Shown here: positions 35,064-43,030 of the stretch, piece after piece
Layout: each line of letters begins with the position of its first letter
Position numbering within the stretch: position 1 is the stretch's first letter
Assembly (NCBI RefSeq): GCF_000495815.1
Contig: NZ_AWGE01000028.1
Coordinates: 1-43,030, forward strand
DNA length: 43,030 bases
Direction: 5' to 3'
From: Asticcacaulis sp. AC466
GTDB lineage: Bacteria > Pseudomonadota > Alphaproteobacteria > Caulobacterales > Caulobacteraceae
Position numbers and translations under genes: made by a program
Notes under the pieces: generated by a model
Told to the model about the DNA's origin: nothing
What the model saw: only the letters and a program-made list of their open reading frames with translations
Databases searched by the model: none

Positions 35064-36583
35064 CCGAGTTGCCAACTTCGAGGCTGCCGCAGCTCAACGC
35101 GACCTCGTCCGCGGAAGATCCGGCCGTCGACTCTGAATACGCGCAAATTACGTCTGGCCACGGACGTAAGGCGGCGTTTGGAGCGGTGTGGAGTTCGATC
35201 AATAGTTTCGCGCCAGGCATGATCGGCATGGCGGTCTTCATGGTCTCGTCCCGCTACCTGCATCCCGTCGAGTTTGGCCTGATTGCTTTTGCAAATAGCA
35301 TTACCAGCTTTGCCAATGCTTTTGCACCTGCCGGGTTCGGCGATGCGCTTGTCCAGCGCAAGGAGCTGGTCAAGAAGCATCTGGATGCGGTGTTTTGGCT
35401 ATGTCTTGGATCGGCCATCCTGATTTACTTCATTCTGGTCGGGGCCGCGTGGCCTATTTCGATGCTGCTCAACGAAAAAGAGCTGGCGGTTCTTCTTCCG
35501 GTGGTCGGGCTGAAGGTGATCTTCGACCTGAGCAATTGTGTCCCGAGCGCGATTTTGTCCCGGACAATGTCGTTCCGGGCCATGGCAATTCGCACCACAG
35601 CGGCCTCGGTTGTTGCCGCCGTCTTGTGCATAGGCATATTGTTGATGGGTTTCGGGATATGGGCGCTCGCCTTGTCTCAGTTGGCCTCATCGATCGTGTC
35701 CTTCGCCGGCACGATTTTGTCAGTGAAATGGAGGCCTGGGTTCGACTTTGATCGATCCAAGATAAAAGAGTTGGCCCATTTTGGCGTGTTCGCCTCCGCG
35801 AGCCGCATGTTGACCATGCTAAATCTTGACCAAATTCTCATCGGAAGCCTTATCGGGACCTTAGGACTCGGTCTTGTCAGCTTTTCCACGCGCATTACAA
35901 AGCTGATCGCCGACCTGATACCTGGCCCGATAGGGACGGTCGCATATCCGTTGATGGCGTCTCTGCAAGACGATCAAGCGAAAGGCAAGAAGCTGTTTTT
36001 GGACCTGACATTTGCCACCAATGCAATAGTTCTCCCCGCATTCGCAGGCATTGCGCTTGTTTCGAATGAACTCATTCCCTTGCTGTTTGGGGAGCATTGG
36101 AGAACAGCAATAAGTATAGTGCAACTATATTGTGTTATCGGCATATTCGACAGTCTCCTTCCCTTGCAATCTGCCGTCATACGTGGGCACGGAAAGGCGA
36201 AGTGGTGGATGTGGTATAATATATTCGATAGGGCTGCTGTTGCATTAACCGTTCTCTTCAGTTTTAAATTTGGTATTATGGTATTCAGCTATGGTTTGCT
36301 TGCCAAATCCATAATCTTTTCTCCCGCATTGCTGGTATTTGCGTTTAAACTTATAGACATGAAATTAAAAGACTATCTTACAGCCGTCTCCGCACCTTTG
36401 ATCGGCGTTGCTTTGATGGTGGTTGCGGTGGCTGTGGCGAGCTATGTCTGTGGCGACCTCAATGCGATATGGAAATTGCTCATTGAAATTGGCGCTGGAG
36501 CTTTGATTTATAGTGCTGTGATGTTGGTTTTTGCCCGAAATCGTCTAATGGGTTTGGTCGAATTCGCAAAGCGTCGAAAATGA
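35060..36583 (+). CDS. Wzx-type polysaccharide flippase (MOP superfamily)
   Basis: This 507-residue membrane protein has about 12-14 helices and the look of WzxC/RfbX-like lipid-linked oligosaccharide translocases. Markers are a cytoplasmic N-terminus, then FMVSSRYLHPVEFGLIAFAN, LVQRKELVKKHLDAVFWLC and LIGTLGLGLVSFSTRITKLI. It would flip the undecaprenyl-linked repeat unit to the periplasm for the polymerase encoded downstream. Base composition changes within the gene: the first ~900 bases are near 57-60% G+C in sampled lines, while 36241-36300 has only 20 G+C in 60. A recombination join is possible. The start overlaps the preceding stop (ATGA). Confidence 0.9.
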   Translation: MTELPTSRLPQLNATSSAEDPAVDSEYAQITSGHGRKAAFGAVWSSINSFAPGMIGMAVFMVSSRYLHPVEFGLIAFANSITSFANAFAPAGFGDALVQRKELVKKHLDAVFWLCLGSAILIYFILVGAAWPISMLLNEKELAVLLPVVGLKVIFDLSNCVPSAILSRTMSFRAMAIRTTAASVVAAVLCIGILLMGFGIWALALSQLASSIVSFAGTILSVKWRPGFDFDRSKIKELAHFGVFASASRMLTMLNLDQILIGSLIGTLGLGLVSFSTRITKLIADLIPGPIGTVAYPLMASLQDDQAKGKKLFLDLTFATNAIVLPAFAGIALVSNELIPLLFGEHWRTAISIVQLYCVIGIFDSLLPLQSAVIRGHGKAKWWMWYNIFDRAAVALTVLFSFKFGIMVFSYGLLAKSIIFSPALLVFAFKLIDMKLKDYLTAVSAPLIGVALMVVAVAVASYVCGDLNAIWKLLIEIGAGALIYSAVMLVFARNRLMGLVEFAKRRK

Positions 36584-36684
36584 ATACGCAGTCCGCTGAG
36601 CTCGCCCGCGACACGGTTGTAGTTGACACCTGTGTTGCGGATGCGAGATGAGTACAAGTGTGGCAGCCGAAGGGACCAGATAAA

Positions 36685-37734
36685 ATGAAGGTGACCAGCA
36701 ACTTAGCGGATATCGCTGATGGATTAGAGCGGACCGCGCGAGGGCCTTTGGTTCTGCTGTTTTACGATGGCTATGAGCGTAAGGTTATCCCCGGCTTTGG
36801 TGGGGAGCTAATATCACAATCACTACGTCTCGCCAGATTCTTGAAGCGCAGCGCTATGCGCCAGCAGGTGAGAACAGGCTTTTATACAGCCTTCCTTGGT
36901 CTTGTGAAAAGCCTCGAAGCTGTAGGTTGCGATATTCGCATCAATGACTTTGCCGCGGCGCGTCGTCGCCCCGGCTACCCCATTGGACTTGCGGGATATC
37001 CGACGGTCATTTCGAAGGTTGACCTGCCCAATCCTGTGATCTTGGGCCCAGGGGATCCCGGGTTGCCGCCGGCGGCCGCGCGGACAATCCAAGACCCAAG
37101 GTTCAAGAAGATAATTCAGCCATCGGATTGGATATCCGACATCTATGTGCCCTTGTGTGGCGACAAGGTTCTGACGTGGTTTGCGGGCATAGACACGGGT
37201 GATTGGCCCGATTACGCAAACGAGCCCAAGACGGTTGACTTTATCGTCTATGATAAAATTCGGTGGAACAGAGACACGCAAGTCCCCGCTGTGCTTGACA
37301 GAGTTACGCGACGTTTGACGCAGGATGGGCGTTCGTTCACCGTGTTACGTTATGGCGCCCATCACCATTCCGAATTCAAGGCGGCGTTGAAGAAGTCCAA
37401 GGCGTTGATTTTCTTGTGCGAACATGAAACCCAGGGGCTGGCCTATCAAGAGGCCCTGTCGGCGAATATTCCAGTCCTTGCGTGGGATGAAGGCAAGATG
37501 ATCGACCCGGTCCTTCATCCTTATCTTCTTGAGAACACTGAGGTCTCGAGTGTTCCGTATTTTAGCGACGCGTGCGGCCGCCGGTTCAAGATCGATCAGT
37601 TCGAATCGGTCTATGAGGCGTTCTGGCGTCTGCTTGGCACATTTCAACCGCGCAAGTATGTTGAAGACACCTTGTCCTTGCCAAAGGCAGGGGAAATTTA
37701 CCTTAAGGCCTACGCGGAGTTGGCGCGGCGTTAG
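36685..37734 (+). CDS. GT-B-fold glycosyltransferase-like protein
   Basis: The 349-residue protein has a glycogen-phosphorylase-like C-terminal half: DFIVYDKIRWNRD, YGAHHHSEFKAALKKSKALI, then CEHETQGLAYQEALSANIPV with an acidic E-x7-E-type pattern, and LAWDEGKMIDP. The N-terminal half (GPLVLLFYDGYERKV) is less typical. I infer a transferase of the repeat-unit pathway. ATG 36685 is chosen for AGGGA about 9 bases upstream; the longer GTG opening at 36658 is weaker. A TTGACA at 36623 lacks a good -10 partner, so an internal promoter in the 101-base gap after the flippase is only a possibility. Confidence 0.75.
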   Translation: MKVTSNLADIADGLERTARGPLVLLFYDGYERKVIPGFGGELISQSLRLARFLKRSAMRQQVRTGFYTAFLGLVKSLEAVGCDIRINDFAAARRRPGYPIGLAGYPTVISKVDLPNPVILGPGDPGLPPAAARTIQDPRFKKIIQPSDWISDIYVPLCGDKVLTWFAGIDTGDWPDYANEPKTVDFIVYDKIRWNRDTQVPAVLDRVTRRLTQDGRSFTVLRYGAHHHSEFKAALKKSKALIFLCEHETQGLAYQEALSANIPVLAWDEGKMIDPVLHPYLLENTEVSSVPYFSDACGRRFKIDQFESVYEAFWRLLGTFQPRKYVEDTLSLPKAGEIYLKAYAELARR

Positions 37735-37806
37735 GCTAGGCTGGCCTGTGCGACGGCGTGTTGCGCAGACGAAAAGTCAGGCGATCACAACCGGAATTGA
37801 AGTTAT

Positions 37807-38916
37807 ATGAAGATCGCATATTTTGTGCACGACCTGAGCGACGCGGCGGTTTTGCGTCGGATTACCCTTTTCAAATGGGGGAGTGCCCAGGTCAAGGCGC
37901 TGGGGTTTTACAGGAGTGAAACGCCGCCGAGCAATTCCCTGGATTGCGAGGTTGTACCACTGGCCCGTACCTATAATGCGAAACTCCTGAGCCGCGTGTT
38001 TACGACGTTGCGCTTTTGCCTCAATCGCACGGCGCTGTTCGCGCAGGTGAGAGACGCCGAGGTCATGGTTGCCAGGAATCTTGAAATGCTGCTGCTCGCA
38101 TTTTGGGTACGCGAGCTTTTTTCCACAAAGCCACCCTTGGTCTATGAGTGTCTGGACATCCACCGGAAGATGTTGGGGCAGGGGCTTGTCTCGAGAAGCT
38201 TGCGGGCTTTGGAGAGATTTCTCCTGAAGAAAACCAATGCCGTAATCGTAAGCTCTCCGGCATTCAGAGATATCTATTTCGTTGGGATGCAGCAGTATGA
38301 AGGACAGGTGCGACTGCTCGAAAACAAATGTCTGGAAACGGTTGGCGAACCGCGCGTTTCGATGCAATCAAACGACCAGCCGCCCTGGACGATAGGCTGG
38401 TTCGGGGTCTTGCGGTGTGGGAAAAGCCTTGAAATATTGATGGATCTGGCCCGACGTATGCCGGGGATTGGTGTGTTGATTGCCGGAAAGCCCGATCTGG
38501 GACAGGTCGGAGATGTTGGCGCCCGAATTGCGGACATTCCCAATATGCGATTTACCGGCCCCTATGCGCCCAGTGATTTCCCGAAACTTTACGATCAGGT
38601 CCACTTCACCTGGGCGATCGACTATTTCGAAGAGGGGTTGAACTCAAGCTGGCTGCTTCCCAACCGGTTGTATGAAGGGGGCATCTGCGGATCGGTGCCG
38701 ATTGCTCTGGCGTCGGTTGAAACCGGCGCTTGGCTGAAGTCCAGGCATGCTGGGGTCTTGCTTGATGACCCGGCGACAGAGTTGCCCACCTTCATCGAAA
38801 GCTTGACGTCCGAGACCTATAGGGAATTGCACCAAGCCAGCATGAGCATTCCTTATGCCGATCTTGCCTTTACGCACGCCGAAGCGCGCGCGATCGTACG
38901 GGAGTTGAGATTATGA
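37807..38916 (+). CDS. GT4-like glycosyltransferase
   Basis: The 369-residue GT-B protein begins MKIAYFVHDLSDAAVLRRIT. VYECLDIHRKMLGQG (about 115-129), TNAVIVSSPAFRDIYF and the donor-half WTIGWFGVLRCGKSLEILMD match GT4 proteins of EPS loci. LPNRLYEGGICGSVPIALAS (about 287-306) replaces the usual E-x7-E block with a shorter acidic element. It probably adds one sugar of the repeat. It lies 72 bases after the preceding transferase and overlaps the fusion gene by 4 bases (ATGA), so the two are coupled. Confidence 0.85.
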   Translation: MKIAYFVHDLSDAAVLRRITLFKWGSAQVKALGFYRSETPPSNSLDCEVVPLARTYNAKLLSRVFTTLRFCLNRTALFAQVRDAEVMVARNLEMLLLAFWVRELFSTKPPLVYECLDIHRKMLGQGLVSRSLRALERFLLKKTNAVIVSSPAFRDIYFVGMQQYEGQVRLLENKCLETVGEPRVSMQSNDQPPWTIGWFGVLRCGKSLEILMDLARRMPGIGVLIAGKPDLGQVGDVGARIADIPNMRFTGPYAPSDFPKLYDQVHFTWAIDYFEEGLNSSWLLPNRLYEGGICGSVPIALASVETGAWLKSRHAGVLLDDPATELPTFIESLTSETYRELHQASMSIPYADLAFTHAEARAIVRELRL

Positions 38917-41192
38917 AGGCCGTCGACGCCCCGCGTAAGGGGGTTCTCCTTGTCATCCCGACCCTGAATGAGGCTGATCACATAGGCGGTCTCATCGAAC
39001 GCTTTTGTGGAGGTGAAAAAGCCTATGTCGATCTGGTTGTGGTGGCCGACGGCGGCAGTGACGATTCAACCGTAAGCATTGTCCAATCCCTGATGGAGAC
39101 CTATCCATCGCTTAGATTGTTACATAATGAGAAACGGCTTCAAAGTGCCGCTGTCAATTTGGCTGCCGCCGTGTATGGCGAAGACTACCGCTTTATGGTC
39201 CGGATTGATGCGCATGCCGGCTATCCGCGACACTATGTGAAAAACCTTGTGGAAGCCGTAGCGCGGTCATCGGCGCAGTCCATTGTGGTTCCTATGACCA
39301 CCGCAGGCCAGCATTGCTTTCAGACGGGCGTGGCGGCCGCTCAGAATTCAGTTCTGGGCACGGGCGGGTCCGCACATCGCCATGCGGGAAAGAGTCTGTT
39401 TGTGGATCACGGCCATCATGCCCTTTTTGACCTCGTGTGGTTTCAAAAAATTGGCGGTTACGATGAAACCTTCAGCCATAATGAAGACGCCGAATTCGAC
39501 ACCCGGCTCAGACTGCTGGGCGGCAAGATCTGGCTGGACGGCCATAACGGCATCACCTATTTTCCCCGTCGGGATCCGGTCAGCCTGTTTAAGCAGTACT
39601 ATAATTATGGACGGGGCAGGGCGCGAACCGTCGCCAAGCATGAACTGCCTTTGAAATTGAGACAGTTAGGACCCGTTTGCATTCTTCCGGCCGTTTTGTT
39701 CGCGGGCCTGACGCCGCTCGTCTGGTGGGCCTGTATTCCTATGGTGTTGTGGGTCGTGGCCTGCCTGGGTTTTGGGTCCTATATCGGCTTCCGACAAAAA
39801 AGGGCATGCGCCTGGTTTGCTGGCCCGGCAGCGATGGTCATGCATTTCGCCTGGTCCGCCGGATTTCTGGCGCAGCGGTTACGTACGCCAAACTTGTCGC
39901 GTGGGCGATTTCTGAAGGCATGGGCCTTACCAGGGGCGTGTGCACTCACGGTCTTAACCGGTCTTGTGGTGTCCAGCGGCAATGTAAACCTGCAGGCATT
40001 TGCGCTTTATGCTGTGCTTGCGGCTTTGTCATGTTTGGCCTGGTGCGTGAAGCTGACCGAAACGCCGCCCATTTGTCTGCGCAGAGAGTTGCTGCCTGTT
40101 TTACTGAGTGCCGCGTGTCTGGGGCTGGCCGTTGTGCTTCCCGCTGTCATCACCGTGTTTTTCGCGCCCTCAAGAACGGCGTCTATCGCCGTGGACCCTT
40201 CCACTCTATGGAGCGAGTGGATCAAATTGGGAGGGCTCGCCGCCGCATTCGCGCTAGGCTTCCGCCTCTCGACGTCGGACGGTGAGGCGAAGAAGTTTGG
40301 CGACATTTTCCTGCTGGCTGCCGGCGCCTGGGCATTGGTGGCGATCATCGGCGACATATATTCGCTTGGTCCTTTCGGCACTGACCATGAGGGAGCCTCT
40401 GGGCGCCTGGCGGGCGCCTTTAGTTCGCCAAACAGCGCGGCCACCTTATTGGGCTTCTGTAGCGTTCTGGCGCTCGGTCGCTTGGTTTCGCGGTACGTGT
40501 CTTCAAAGGGCCGAAGCGTTTTACACCGCATAAAGCCCTATTATTTGTGCCTGCTCATTTTGTTTTGGGTTGGCCTTGTTATGACCTTATCGCGCGCCGG
40601 CGTCATGGCGACAGTTATCGCCTCGATTGCAACCTTAGTCTATATGTTATGGCGCAAAGCCAAGGTACAATGGGCGGTGGCGGCGGGGGCCGGCATTCTC
40701 GTTCTTGCTGCCGTCATTTTCCATGATCCCCTTACCGAACTTGTCGCGCGTATGGGGCAATCGGGGGATGATGTCGGCACGCGCTCTGTTATATTCAACG
40801 CACATTGGCAGATTGCGCTTGAGCAGCCCTTATTTGGCTCGGGGCTCGGCTCCTTTAATACGGTCAACAATTTGATAATCGAACGGGGGAATTATCCCGC
40901 TCTGTCGATTATCCGGGCCGCCCACAATGTGTATTTGCAGTGGTTTGAAGAAACGGGCCTGATTGGCGTGGCGGCCCTCCTGTCCTTGAATATAGCTATA
41001 CTCGCCCCAATGGTTAAGGCTGCCCGAACCCGGGGCAGCGCCGGTCGTCGCGTGGCGGTCGTCCTGTTTGCATATATCGTGGCTTTGCTACACGGACTTA
41101 CGGATTTTGGTTTGCAGGAACCGGTGATTGCCGCATTCGTCGCATTGATTTTGGGCAGTAACCTTGCCTTAGCGACAAATCAAAGAAAATAG
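38913..41192 (+). CDS. Fusion of ExoA-like GT2 glycosyltransferase and Wzy/WaaL-like polymerase/ligase
   Basis: One uninterrupted frame of 759 residues has two modules. Residues 1 to about 335 are a GT2 transferase like ExoA: LLVIPTLNEADHIGGLIERF, VVADGGSDDST, MVRIDAHAGYP, SHNEDAEFDTRLRLLGGKIW, and QYYNYGRGRART before the terminal membrane helices that such enzymes normally end with. Residues about 340-759 are a polytopic domain of the O-antigen polymerase/ligase type, with MTLSRAGVMATVIA around 554-567, GSGLGSFNTVN around 645-655 and AHNVYLQWFEETGLIG at 670-685. It may add a sugar on the cytoplasmic side and polymerise the flipped unit on the periplasmic side. The reaction of the second half (polymerase or ligase) cannot be told from sequence. 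Confidence 0.88.
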   Translation: MKAVDAPRKGVLLVIPTLNEADHIGGLIERFCGGEKAYVDLVVVADGGSDDSTVSIVQSLMETYPSLRLLHNEKRLQSAAVNLAAAVYGEDYRFMVRIDAHAGYPRHYVKNLVEAVARSSAQSIVVPMTTAGQHCFQTGVAAAQNSVLGTGGSAHRHAGKSLFVDHGHHALFDLVWFQKIGGYDETFSHNEDAEFDTRLRLLGGKIWLDGHNGITYFPRRDPVSLFKQYYNYGRGRARTVAKHELPLKLRQLGPVCILPAVLFAGLTPLVWWACIPMVLWVVACLGFGSYIGFRQKRACAWFAGPAAMVMHFAWSAGFLAQRLRTPNLSRGRFLKAWALPGACALTVLTGLVVSSGNVNLQAFALYAVLAALSCLAWCVKLTETPPICLRRELLPVLLSAACLGLAVVLPAVITVFFAPSRTASIAVDPSTLWSEWIKLGGLAAAFALGFRLSTSDGEAKKFGDIFLLAAGAWALVAIIGDIYSLGPFGTDHEGASGRLAGAFSSPNSAATLLGFCSVLALGRLVSRYVSSKGRSVLHRIKPYYLCLLILFWVGLVMTLSRAGVMATVIASIATLVYMLWRKAKVQWAVAAGAGILVLAAVIFHDPLTELVARMGQSGDDVGTRSVIFNAHWQIALEQPLFGSGLGSFNTVNNLIIERGNYPALSIIRAAHNVYLQWFEETGLIGVAALLSLNIAILAPMVKAARTRGSAGRRVAVVLFAYIVALLHGLTDFGLQEPVIAAFVALILGSNLALATNQRK

Positions 41193-41731
41193 TGTTAGCG
41201 TTAAGATAGGTAAATCGTCTCAAAATGGCACAAATCATCTTCGGGACCGATTTGTGACCTCTTACGATGAGCTTCGTCGATCTCGTTTACGCACGTAGCA
41301 TATGGCGCCGGAGGTCGCCGCACATGCCGCAGGCGAGGTCGCGTCGGGACTGTTAACGGCTTCGTGACCGCGTGCAATTGTGCATTGCGGGGGCGCCAAA
41401 GAGACAGCTATGACAATTATCACGCATTTTTTTTGAGCCCGATCAGGGACATTTCGGCGCAGTTTATAAATTCTCTGTAATATTTAGTCTGGCCGGACCT
41501 GTTCTTTGGGTTTATATCTATTTGACTTTGTGCAACTTTTAACGCTGCTACCGAAAAATTTTGAACTGGTACGGCTCTTGCACAAGGAGATATCGAGAAA
41601 TTGTCGATCCTTGTTCGGCATATTTGTTGCATTGCAAAAAAATAATTGACAAAATAATCAGTCAGGAACGTAGATGTATTGCATCGGACAGGTCCGGGAA
41701 TTTAAAGATGGATTGGATAAAGGCAGGAACC
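41193..41731. other. 539-base intergenic region before the sugar transferase gene
   Basis: It follows the fusion gene and becomes A+T-rich toward the right. It contains an 8-base-arm inverted repeat (41229-41256), a smaller hairpin GCAAT-TGTGC-ATTGC (41374-41388), a T8 run near 41428 without a G+C-rich stem before it, and TTGACA at 41646 without a clear -10. These suggest that the fusion gene's transcript ends here and the transferase gene has its own promoter. I see no convincing small gene. Confidence 0.45.
41229..41256. promoter_or_regulatory. Inverted repeat CACAAATC-N12-GATTTGTG
   Basis: The arms at 41229-41236 and 41249-41256 are perfectly complementary over 8 bases, with 12 bases between. 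It begins 36 bases past the fusion-gene stop. Without a U-run it is not a standard terminator. It may be an operator for the downstream transferase gene or a stabilising 3' hairpin. Confidence 0.4.
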
Positions 41732-42439
41732 ATGGGATCGAAAGTCATCATGCCATCTTCGTCTTTTGAGATGGTCCACGAACGTCGCCGCAAAGAGAGA
41801 GGGCCGTCACGCACCTCATCGCGTACCGCTGGAAAGTTGGTTATACGCGCGCTCGATATTGTCTTGAGCCTATGCATCCTCTTTTTCACGCTGCCGATCC
41901 TCGTCCTCGCAGGACTGCTGGTTAAGTTTCAGGACGGCGGTCCGATATTTTACGGGCAGGTCCGAATTGGGGAAAACGGCAAGACCTTCAAGTGCTACAA
42001 ATTCCGCAGTATGCTGGTTGATGCCGACGCCCGATTGAAGCAACTTTTGGAAACGTCCCTGGAAGCGCGCTGTGAGTGGGAACGCGATCACAAGCTTAAG
42101 AACGATCCGCGGATCACCCAACTTGGACGCTTTATGCGTAAGACCAGCCTCGACGAGTTTCCGCAAATCTGGAACGTGTTGATGGGTGAGATGAGCTTGG
42201 TTGGCCCCCGTCCCATCGTGCAGGCCGAAGTCAAGAAATATGGCAAGTCTATCCGCCATTATGCGTCTGTTCGGCCGGGCATCACCGGGCTATGGCAGGT
42301 CGCCGGCAGAAACGACGTAACCTATTCGCGCCGCGTGGCGATGGATCGCCTGTTTGTACGCAAGACCGGCGTGGTGACCTACTTCCACATTCTGGTTATG
42401 ACCTTGCCGGCCGTCCTGCTCCAGCGTGGGTCATACTGA
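41732..42439 (+). CDS. Undecaprenyl-phosphate sugar phosphotransferase (initiating transferase)
   Basis: The 235-residue, monotopic PssY/WcaJ-C-terminal-type enzyme moves a sugar-1-phosphate from a UDP-sugar to undecaprenyl phosphate, starting repeat-unit synthesis. It has one N-terminal hydrophobic hairpin ([20 protein letters not shown]), then [31 protein letters not shown] and [18 protein letters not shown], which include the catalytic Asp-Glu pair. The extra N-terminal helices and CoA-binding-like domain of WbaP/WcaJ are absent. ATG 41732 is chosen for AGGA about 5 bases upstream; earlier in-frame starts (41708, 41561) lack support, and the TTGACA at 41646 lies between them. Caulobacter holdfast loci use the related HfsE/PssY/PssZ. 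Confidence 0.92.
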   Translation: MGSKVIMPSSSFEMVHERRRKERGPSRTSSRTAGKLVIRALDIVLSLCILFFTLPILVLAGLLVKFQDGGPIFYGQVRIGENGKTFKCYKFRSMLVDADARLKQLLETSLEARCEWERDHKLKNDPRITQLGRFMRKTSLDEFPQIWNVLMGEMSLVGPRPIVQAEVKKYGKSIRHYASVRPGITGLWQVAGRNDVTYSRRVAMDRLFVRKTGVVTYFHILVMTLPAVLLQRGSY

Positions 42440-42444
42440 CCCCT

Positions 42445-42843
42445 TCAGCGATGGTCGTAGCTGATCACCCGGAGGAGCTGCCAGTTGCCGCTCTTTTTGC
42501 TCCACACCATCGTGAAGCGCGCTGTCGCATCGAGATGTTTGCTGCCATCGGGTTTTACCGAATAGATGCGGTGTAGGCCTGCCTCGATCGCATCTTCTGG
42601 CGGTGCCGCGTTGACAATCAGTGAGGACGCATCCAGTTTGCGGCGCAATTTGATGCCTTCCGCGCAGCGCTGGCCGAAGGCGGTCAGCACGGCATCGCTG
42701 TTCTTGACGGGCTGGTTGTCCTGATAGAATTCCAGGTTCGGGCTCAGAGACGCTGCGTAGGCAGCGGTGTCGCAGCTGTCGTAGGCAGCGAAGTTCTGCT
42801 CATCCGCCGTAGTTATTTCCGCGACAAGCTGATCGTGAGACAT
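42445..42843 (-). CDS. NTF2-like (DUF4440-type) protein
   Basis: The 132-residue protein has the cone-shaped NTF2 fold pattern: helical start (HDQLVAEITTADEQNFAAYD), LSPNLEFYQDNQPVKNSDAV, and a C-terminal strand pair ending ARFTMVWSKKSGNWQLLRVI. Such proteins bind or transform small ligands; no substrate can be named. An in-frame GTG at 42882 would add 13 residues and overlap a stop as GTGA. I prefer ATG 42843, which matches the usual domain start, but neither has a clear ribosome-binding site. Its 3' end lies 5 bases from that of the sugar transferase gene. Confidence 0.8.
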   Translation of the reverse strand: MSHDQLVAEITTADEQNFAAYDSCDTAAYAASLSPNLEFYQDNQPVKNSDAVLTAFGQRCAEGIKLRRKLDASSLIVNAAPPEDAIEAGLHRIYSVKPDGSKHLDATARFTMVWSKKSGNWQLLRVISYDHR

Positions 42844-42878
42844 AAGCCCCGGCGCTGGCGTAAGGTCGAGCACGGCGT

Positions 42879-42998
42879 TCACTCGGCTGCTTTGGCGGTG
42901 CCGACGATGTGCCCCGCCTTCTGGTGCAGAGCGAAGATGATGCCGCCGCCTCCCTCTATGCGAAACGACATCTCATCACCCGCCCAGGATAGGCGCAA
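42879..42998 (-). CDS. Possible short ORF or gene end at the right edge
   Basis: On the minus strand a frame reading LRLSWAGDEMSFRIEGGGG and ending HIVGTAKAAE stops at 42879, overlapping the alternative GTG start of the NTF2-like gene. A stop codon lies in frame at about 43005, so it is either a 30-39-residue ORF or the frameshifted end of a gene beyond the edge. No family is recognised. Confidence 0.2.
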   Translation of the reverse strand: MRLSWAGDEMSFRIEGGGGIIFALHQKAGHIVGTAKAAE

Positions 42999-43030
42999 GG
43001 CGGTCTATGGCCGAACCAACGCCACCAGTC

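Noticed and set aside
37777-38367. 196-codon minus-strand frame
   Set aside because: It is antisense to the GT4-like gene starting at 37807, and its composition is typical of a shadow frame.
41420-41440. T8 run considered as an intrinsic terminator of the fusion gene
   Set aside because: No G+C-rich stem directly precedes it; the nearest near-palindrome is A+T-rich and imperfect.
1-43030. CRISPR array, tRNA/rRNA gene, integrase with att sites, toxin-antitoxin pair
   Set aside because: I read for regularly spaced repeats, tRNA-like T-loop sequence and recombinase motifs and found none that hold up; a covariance-model scan would be needed to exclude a small RNA.

Overview
The window looks like a chromosomal segment of an alphaproteobacterium, most likely a member of the Caulobacteraceae (Caulobacter/Asticcacaulis type). 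This is inferred from gene style, moderate to high G+C, a secreted GH3 glucosidase, malate synthase G with an IclR regulator, and a type III (AGE-family) mannose isomerase. No rRNA or tRNA is visible to confirm it. The dominant theme is surface polysaccharide synthesis: nucleotide-sugar enzymes, about eight glycosyltransferases or transferase-like proteins, a flippase, a polymerase-like domain and an initiating sugar-phosphate transferase.

Layout. 1-850: the end of an IS3-family element running off the left edge, head to head with a second, broken IS3-type remnant. 854-7833 (minus strand): a visibly A+T-rich glycan block with a CMP-sugar synthetase-like protein, a KpsC/KpsS-like transferase carrying a long coiled coil, a 2-oxoglutarate/Fe(II) oxygenase, a coiled-coil RgpF-like protein and a GT4 transferase. 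7956-11431 (minus): the dTDP-L-rhamnose genes in the order rmlC-rmlB-rmlD-rmlA behind a candidate promoter. 11586-15299 (minus): cysD-cysNC and cysQ, which make PAPS and remove PAP. 15412-20444: a lipoprotein amidase, a GH3 glucosidase with a LacI-type operator, and an AGE-family isomerase. 20637-22727 (plus): manC and a UDP-glucuronate decarboxylase, giving GDP-mannose and UDP-xylose.

23140-26441 is a metabolic insert: a small unknown protein, malate synthase G (glcB) and a convergent IclR regulator. A near-perfect IclR box lies directly upstream of a strong-looking glcB promoter. 26442-30672 holds an unannotated 51-residue ORF, galE, a Ca2+/H+ antiporter-like protein, a VanZ-like protein and a membrane-anchored unknown. 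30931-42439 is a second glycan locus, mostly plus strand: transferases, a Wzx-type flippase, an unusual single protein joining an ExoA-like GT2 transferase to a Wzy/WaaL-like membrane domain, and an undecaprenyl-phosphate sugar transferase. The right edge has an NTF2-like protein.

How it fits together (inference): rml, manC, uxs and galE supply dTDP-Rha, GDP-Man, UDP-Xyl and UDP-Gal. The right-hand locus has most parts of a Wzx/Wzy-dependent pathway. The left block looks like a separate rhamnan-type or capsule-type assembly or modification system. No polysaccharide co-polymerase, outer-membrane exporter or sulfotransferase is seen here, so neither pathway is complete within the window.
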